The notes under the pieces were generated by a model. The model was not told the DNA's origin and made no database searches. It worked only from the letters and a program-made list of their open reading frames with translations. Positions 5,506-8,109 of a stretch of DNA of 8,109 bases are shown here, piece after piece (position 1 is the first letter of the stretch; every line of letters begins with the position of its first letter). The stretch is from CAADGY01 sp035714225 (GTDB taxonomy: Bacteria; Acidobacteriota; Terriglobia; Bryobacterales; Bryobacteraceae): assembly GCA_035714225.1 (NCBI GenBank), contig DASTMK010000250.1, positions 1 to 8,109 of the forward strand, written 5' to 3'. The position numbers were made by a program, and so were the translations under genes.

Positions 5506-6675
5506 ATGAACCGGATTAAGACTGCTGTCATAGGTGCTGGATTTATGGGGCGGGTGCACACCGAGGGCATCCGCCGTTTGGGCAACGTCGATGTCGTTGC
5601 CTGCTGCGCGATCAATGAGGAAGAGGCCACCGCATTTGGGAAGGCCATGGGAATCGAACGTACTACTTCGGACTACAAAACGATTCTCAACGACCCTTCG
5701 ATTCAGGCGGTACATGTCTGCACGCCCAATGCGCTGCACTATCCTATTTCGCGTGACGCCCTCAATGCAGGCAAGGCCGTTCTTTGTGAAAAGCCCCTGA
5801 CGCTTTCCGTCAAGGAGGCACAGGAACTGGTGGACCTGGCCGAGAGCAAGAAACTTCCGAACTGCGTAAACCACAACCTCCGCTACTACCCGGTGGTGCA
5901 GCAGATTCGCCGCATGGTTGAGAAGGGCGAGCTGGGTGACATCCTTGTCGTGCAGGGCACCTATTCGCAGGACTGGCTGTTGTACGACACGGACTTCAAC
6001 TGGCGCATTGAAGCGAAAGACAATGGTCCGCTGCGAGCCATGGGCGATATCGGTTCGCACTGGATGGACATGATTCAGCACCTCACCGGGCTGCGCATCA
6101 CCCGGCTGTGCGCGGACCTCCAGATCTTTCACAAGACGCGCAAGAAGCCCAAGGTGGCTATTGAAACCTTTGCCGGTAAAACGCTGAAGCCGGAAGATTA
6201 CGACGAAGTGCCGATCGATACCGACGACTACGGCGCCGTACTCATCCATCTGGGCGGCCGTTGCCGCGGCGCGTTCACCGTAAGCCAGGTGGCGGCGGGC
6301 TGCAAGAACCGCTTCCAAGTGGAAGTGTATGGCACCAAGGGCGGAGCCATCTGGAATCAGGAACGGCCGGACGAGCTATGGCTGGGCGAACGAAATTCCC
6401 CGAGCCGGCTGGTTCTGAAAGACCCGGCGTTGCTGGACCGCGAAGCCGCCGCGTATGCAGACCTTCCCGGAGGCCACAGCGAAGGATACGACGATACGCA
6501 CAAACAGGTTTACCGGCGGTTCTATCGCAAAGTTGCCGATGCTTCGGCGCCGGTCGAGTATCCGACATTCCGCGACGGTCTTCGCGGAATGCAGTTGCTG
6601 GAGAAAGTCCTCGAGAGCGCCAAAAAGCAGGCTTGGGTAGACACAGGCCTGGCGGCTGCCGCGGGAGGAGATTAA
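5506..6675 (+). CDS. Gfo/Idh/MocA family NAD(P)-dependent oxidoreductase
   Basis: A 389-residue complete protein. The N-terminal Rossmann domain starts at once with IKTAVIGAGFMG, GxGxxG at 10-15. It continues to the family hallmark C94-E-K-P97, whose lysine (K96) helps bind cofactor and substrate. The C-terminal alpha/beta domain carries GDIGSHWMD (180-188), where D181 and H185 match the catalytic Asp/His pair of sugar dehydrogenases. Members oxidise or reduce sugars, inositols and related compounds with NAD(P). No twin-arginine or other export signal is seen, so it is probably cytoplasmic. The ATG at 5506 was chosen over an in-frame GTG at 5437 because the fold begins right after it; GAAAGGA lies about 12 nt upstream. 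A DUF1080 gene begins 8 nt after its stop, which points to glycoside C3 oxidation or keto-sugar handling. Exact substrate is not deducible. Confidence 0.92.
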   Translation: MNRIKTAVIGAGFMGRVHTEGIRRLGNVDVVACCAINEEEATAFGKAMGIERTTSDYKTILNDPSIQAVHVCTPNALHYPISRDALNAGKAVLCEKPLTLSVKEAQELVDLAESKKLPNCVNHNLRYYPVVQQIRRMVEKGELGDILVVQGTYSQDWLLYDTDFNWRIEAKDNGPLRAMGDIGSHWMDMIQHLTGLRITRLCADLQIFHKTRKKPKVAIETFAGKTLKPEDYDEVPIDTDDYGAVLIHLGGRCRGAFTVSQVAAGCKNRFQVEVYGTKGGAIWNQERPDELWLGERNSPSRLVLKDPALLDREAAAYADLPGGHSEGYDDTHKQVYRRFYRKVADASAPVEYPTFRDGLRGMQLLEKVLESAKKQAWVDTGLAAAAGGD

Positions 6676-6683
6676 TCCGTGGG

Positions 6684-7430
6684 ATGCGACCTGTGATGTT
6701 CGTCCTGCTGGCCGCTGCGACTCTGGCGGCCCAGCAGGACCAGCAACCCAGCAAAGTGGATCCGGGTGGACCGGGCAAAGCGCCGTCCGACGCGGAGGTT
6801 CTGTTTGACGGCACGGATCTGACGAAATGGAGATCCGGCGATGGCGGGCCTGCCGGCTGCCAGGTCGAAGAGGGCGATATGGTGTGCCGAACCGGGTCGG
6901 GCAATGTGTTCTCTGGCGATGAATTCGGAAGCGCCCAGATGCACGTGGAATTCAACGTGCCGTTCATGCCTTCGGAAAAGGACCAGGGGCGCGGGAACAG
7001 CGGGTTCTACATCCAGGGACGCTATGAGATTCAGATTCTCGATTCCTACGACAACCCGACCTATCCCACCGGACAGGCCGGGGCGCTATACGACGATCAC
7101 GCCCCGCTGGTGAATGCCTCGCGGCCGCCGGGCGAATGGCAAAGCTACGACATTATCTTTCACGCGTTCCAGTGCGATCCGCAAGGCAACATACTGCGCC
7201 CCGGGACCCTGACCGTGTTTCACAACGGAGTCCTCATTCACGACAACGTGCCCATCCGGAAAGTTCATGGCGCCTGCATCCAGCGCGGACCCATTATGCT
7301 CCAGGATCATGCCTTTCCCGGCGCGCCTATAACCGTCATGCGGTTCCGCAACATCTGGGTCCGCCCCATTGACGATGGCGGCGCAAGCACCATTCGCGGG
7401 CGGACCGGTATCGGGCGGGGCGGGCGCTGA
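6684..7430 (+). CDS. Exported DUF1080 protein (3-keto-disaccharide hydrolase family)
   Basis: A 248-residue protein. A short signal peptide, MRPVMFVLLAAATLAAQ, is probably cut after AA or AAQ near residue 17. The mature region is a concanavalin-like DUF1080 domain with its landmarks in order: LFDGTDLTKWR (40-50), a VEFNVPF strand (88-94), GNSGFYIQGRYEIQILDSY (104-122), EWQSYDIIFHA (151-161), GTLTVFHNGVLIHDN (174-188), GPIMLQDH (202-209) and RFRNIWVRP (220-228). Members have been linked to cleavage of 3-keto-glycosides, and the dehydrogenase just upstream is the kind of enzyme that could make or use such keto-sugars. The mature part has four cysteines (59, 68, 164, 198), compatible with disulfides. 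The GGAGGAG ribosome-binding site lies inside the end of the upstream gene, 13 nt from ATG 6684. An ATG at 6696 is possible but would remove the basic start of the signal. The glycine/arginine-rich tail (232-248) is likely disordered. Confidence 0.9.
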   Translation: MRPVMFVLLAAATLAAQQDQQPSKVDPGGPGKAPSDAEVLFDGTDLTKWRSGDGGPAGCQVEEGDMVCRTGSGNVFSGDEFGSAQMHVEFNVPFMPSEKDQGRGNSGFYIQGRYEIQILDSYDNPTYPTGQAGALYDDHAPLVNASRPPGEWQSYDIIFHAFQCDPQGNILRPGTLTVFHNGVLIHDNVPIRKVHGACIQRGPIMLQDHAFPGAPITVMRFRNIWVRPIDDGGASTIRGRTGIGRGGR

Positions 7431-7442
7431 GCCGGGCCGCCT

Positions 7443-7574
7443 TCAGTCGGGCACTTCTTCCAGTTTCCACAGGCCGGTACCCACCCAGTACGCGAATACT
7501 TCCTTTACACCTTCCCTTGCGACATAATACTCACAACTAACAGTACTGGAGATCTCTGGGATGCCTGACGTCAT
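7443..7574 (-). CDS. Doubtful 43-residue ORF in the gap before the flavin oxidoreductase gene
   Basis: The gap 7431-7560 holds no clear gene. On its minus strand a frame ends with residues EYYVAREGVKEVFAYWVG and then LWKLEEVPD, which looks more protein-like than most shadows. The nearest ATG (7574-7572) lies inside the oppositely oriented oxidoreductase gene and has no convincing ribosome-binding site. It may be the tail of a vanished gene or chance. No family is recognised. Confidence 0.15.
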   Translation of the reverse strand: MTSGIPEISSTVSCEYYVAREGVKEVFAYWVGTGLWKLEEVPD

Positions 7575-8109
7575 TTTCGAACCGCTCAGTTTCCGCAATC
7601 TTACAGTGAAGAACAGAATCTTCCGGTCCAACATCTCCGGCCGCTTCGATAACTACGACGGCTCGGGGAACCAGGCGCGCGTTAACTGGGAGCTGAAGTT
7701 CGCGCGCGGCGGCGTTGGCGCCATCATCTCCTCGTTCGTGCCGGTTACCATCCGCGGGCGCATTGTGCCCAACTATGCGACGATCGACCGCGACGAGCGC
7801 ATTCCTTTCTGGCGTGAGCTCGGCCGGCGCGTCCACGAATTCGACTGCAAGTTCATTATGCAACTCAGCCATTCCGGGCGGCAGCGCGACATCCCAGGCA
7901 TCGAGTACGACAAGGGACTGAGCGCCACCTCGAACGCCGACCCGGTCCATGGTTTTCAGTGCGAGCGGATGACCACGGCCCAGATTCGGGAAACCGTCGA
8001 GGCCTTCGCCGCCGGAGCCCGGCGCGCGCGCGATGCGGGGCTGGATGGCGTGGAACTGCACGGCGCCAACGGCTACCTGATCACCCAATTCCTCAGCTCC
8101 GCTATCACC
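7561..8109 (+). CDS. NADH:flavin oxidoreductase, Old Yellow Enzyme family (3' partial)
   Basis: The first 183 residues of a protein cut by the window end. The start ATG has GGAG (7548-7551) 9 nt upstream. The N-terminus FEPLSFRNLTVKNRIFRS matches the first strand of the FMN-binding TIM barrel in OYE/2,4-dienoyl-CoA reductase-like proteins. Further landmarks are FARGGVGAIISS (48-59), Q101-L-S-H-S-G-R-Q108, an acidic helix after MTTAQI (137-142), and DGVELHGANGYLITQFLSS (162-180), the usual catalytic-side segment. These enzymes reduce activated C=C bonds with NAD(P)H. Whether this one is a short OYE or a long form with a 4Fe-4S cluster and a second flavin domain cannot be known, as the deciding C-terminal half is missing. 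It is on the same strand as the DUF1080 gene after 130 nt, so it probably has its own promoter. Confidence 0.92.
   Translation, partial: MPDVIFEPLSFRNLTVKNRIFRSNISGRFDNYDGSGNQARVNWELKFARGGVGAIISSFVPVTIRGRIVPNYATIDRDERIPFWRELGRRVHEFDCKFIMQLSHSGRQRDIPGIEYDKGLSATSNADPVHGFQCERMTTAQIRETVEAFAAGARRARDAGLDGVELHGANGYLITQFLSSAIT

Noticed and set aside
5467..6318. 283-aa open frame on the minus strand
   Set aside because: It is antisense to the well-supported Gfo/Idh/MocA gene. Its product is an odd Val/Arg/His-rich sequence without family features.
6275..6967. 230-aa open frame on the minus strand
   Set aside because: It straddles the junction of two confident plus-strand genes and yields a Pro/Arg/Ser-rich sequence with no domain.
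7566..7573. Perfect palindrome TGACGTCA
   Set aside because: It lies in codons 2-5 of the flavin oxidoreductase gene and is only 8 bp, so it is most simply a chance feature of coding sequence.
7537..8088. 183-aa open frame on the minus strand
   Set aside because: It is antisense to the flavin oxidoreductase, whose motifs are clear. No independent support.

Overview
The window reads as chromosomal DNA from a GC-rich Gram-negative soil-type bacterium, most plausibly an acidobacterium of the Bryobacterales/Solibacter kind. This is an inference from gene content (an M16 peptidase, a Gfo/Idh/MocA oxidoreductase next to a DUF1080 protein, a hicAB remnant) and from several signal peptides ending in Ala-Gln or Gly-Gln. 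There is no rRNA gene or other taxonomic marker to prove it. I see no tRNA, CRISPR array, insertion sequence or complete mobile element.

Layout. (1) 1-921, plus strand: the 3' end of an M16 zinc-peptidase gene, whose stop overlaps by one base the start of a complete Nudix hydrolase of the ADP-ribose pyrophosphatase type. (2) 937-1513, minus strand: a decayed toxin-antitoxin locus. It has a frameshifted hicA remnant with its catalytic histidine position altered, an intact hicB overlapping it by ATGA, and a small Cys-rich ORF beginning at a TTG just after hicB. (3) About 1541-1600: a strikingly AT-rich stretch carrying a perfect TATAAT. (4) 1641-4460, plus strand: a compact three-gene cassette of exported proteins. 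Two distant paralogues of unknown function (321 and 323 aa) flank a Cys-rich exported protein with the zinc-ligand signature of LAS/M15-type peptidases. (5) 4572-5396, minus strand: an atypical SDR/NAD-dependent epimerase-like protein with a TTG start. (6) 5506-7430, plus strand: a Gfo/Idh/MocA dehydrogenase followed by an exported DUF1080 (3-keto-glycoside hydrolase family) protein. (7) 7561-end, plus strand: the N-terminal half of an Old Yellow Enzyme-family NADH:flavin oxidoreductase, cut by the window end.

How the genes may work together. The dehydrogenase/DUF1080 pair fits carbohydrate catabolism through 3-keto-sugar intermediates: one partner oxidises a glycoside at C3 and the other cleaves the keto-glycoside. 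The cassette at 1641-4460 is the least explained part. Tight spacing (31 nt, then a 4-nt overlap), three export signals and a flanking-paralogue arrangement suggest one functional unit at the cell envelope. The metallopeptidase motif suggests action on peptidoglycan or peptides, but neither substrate nor partner can be read from the sequence. The hic locus appears to be in decay, leaving an orphan HicB.
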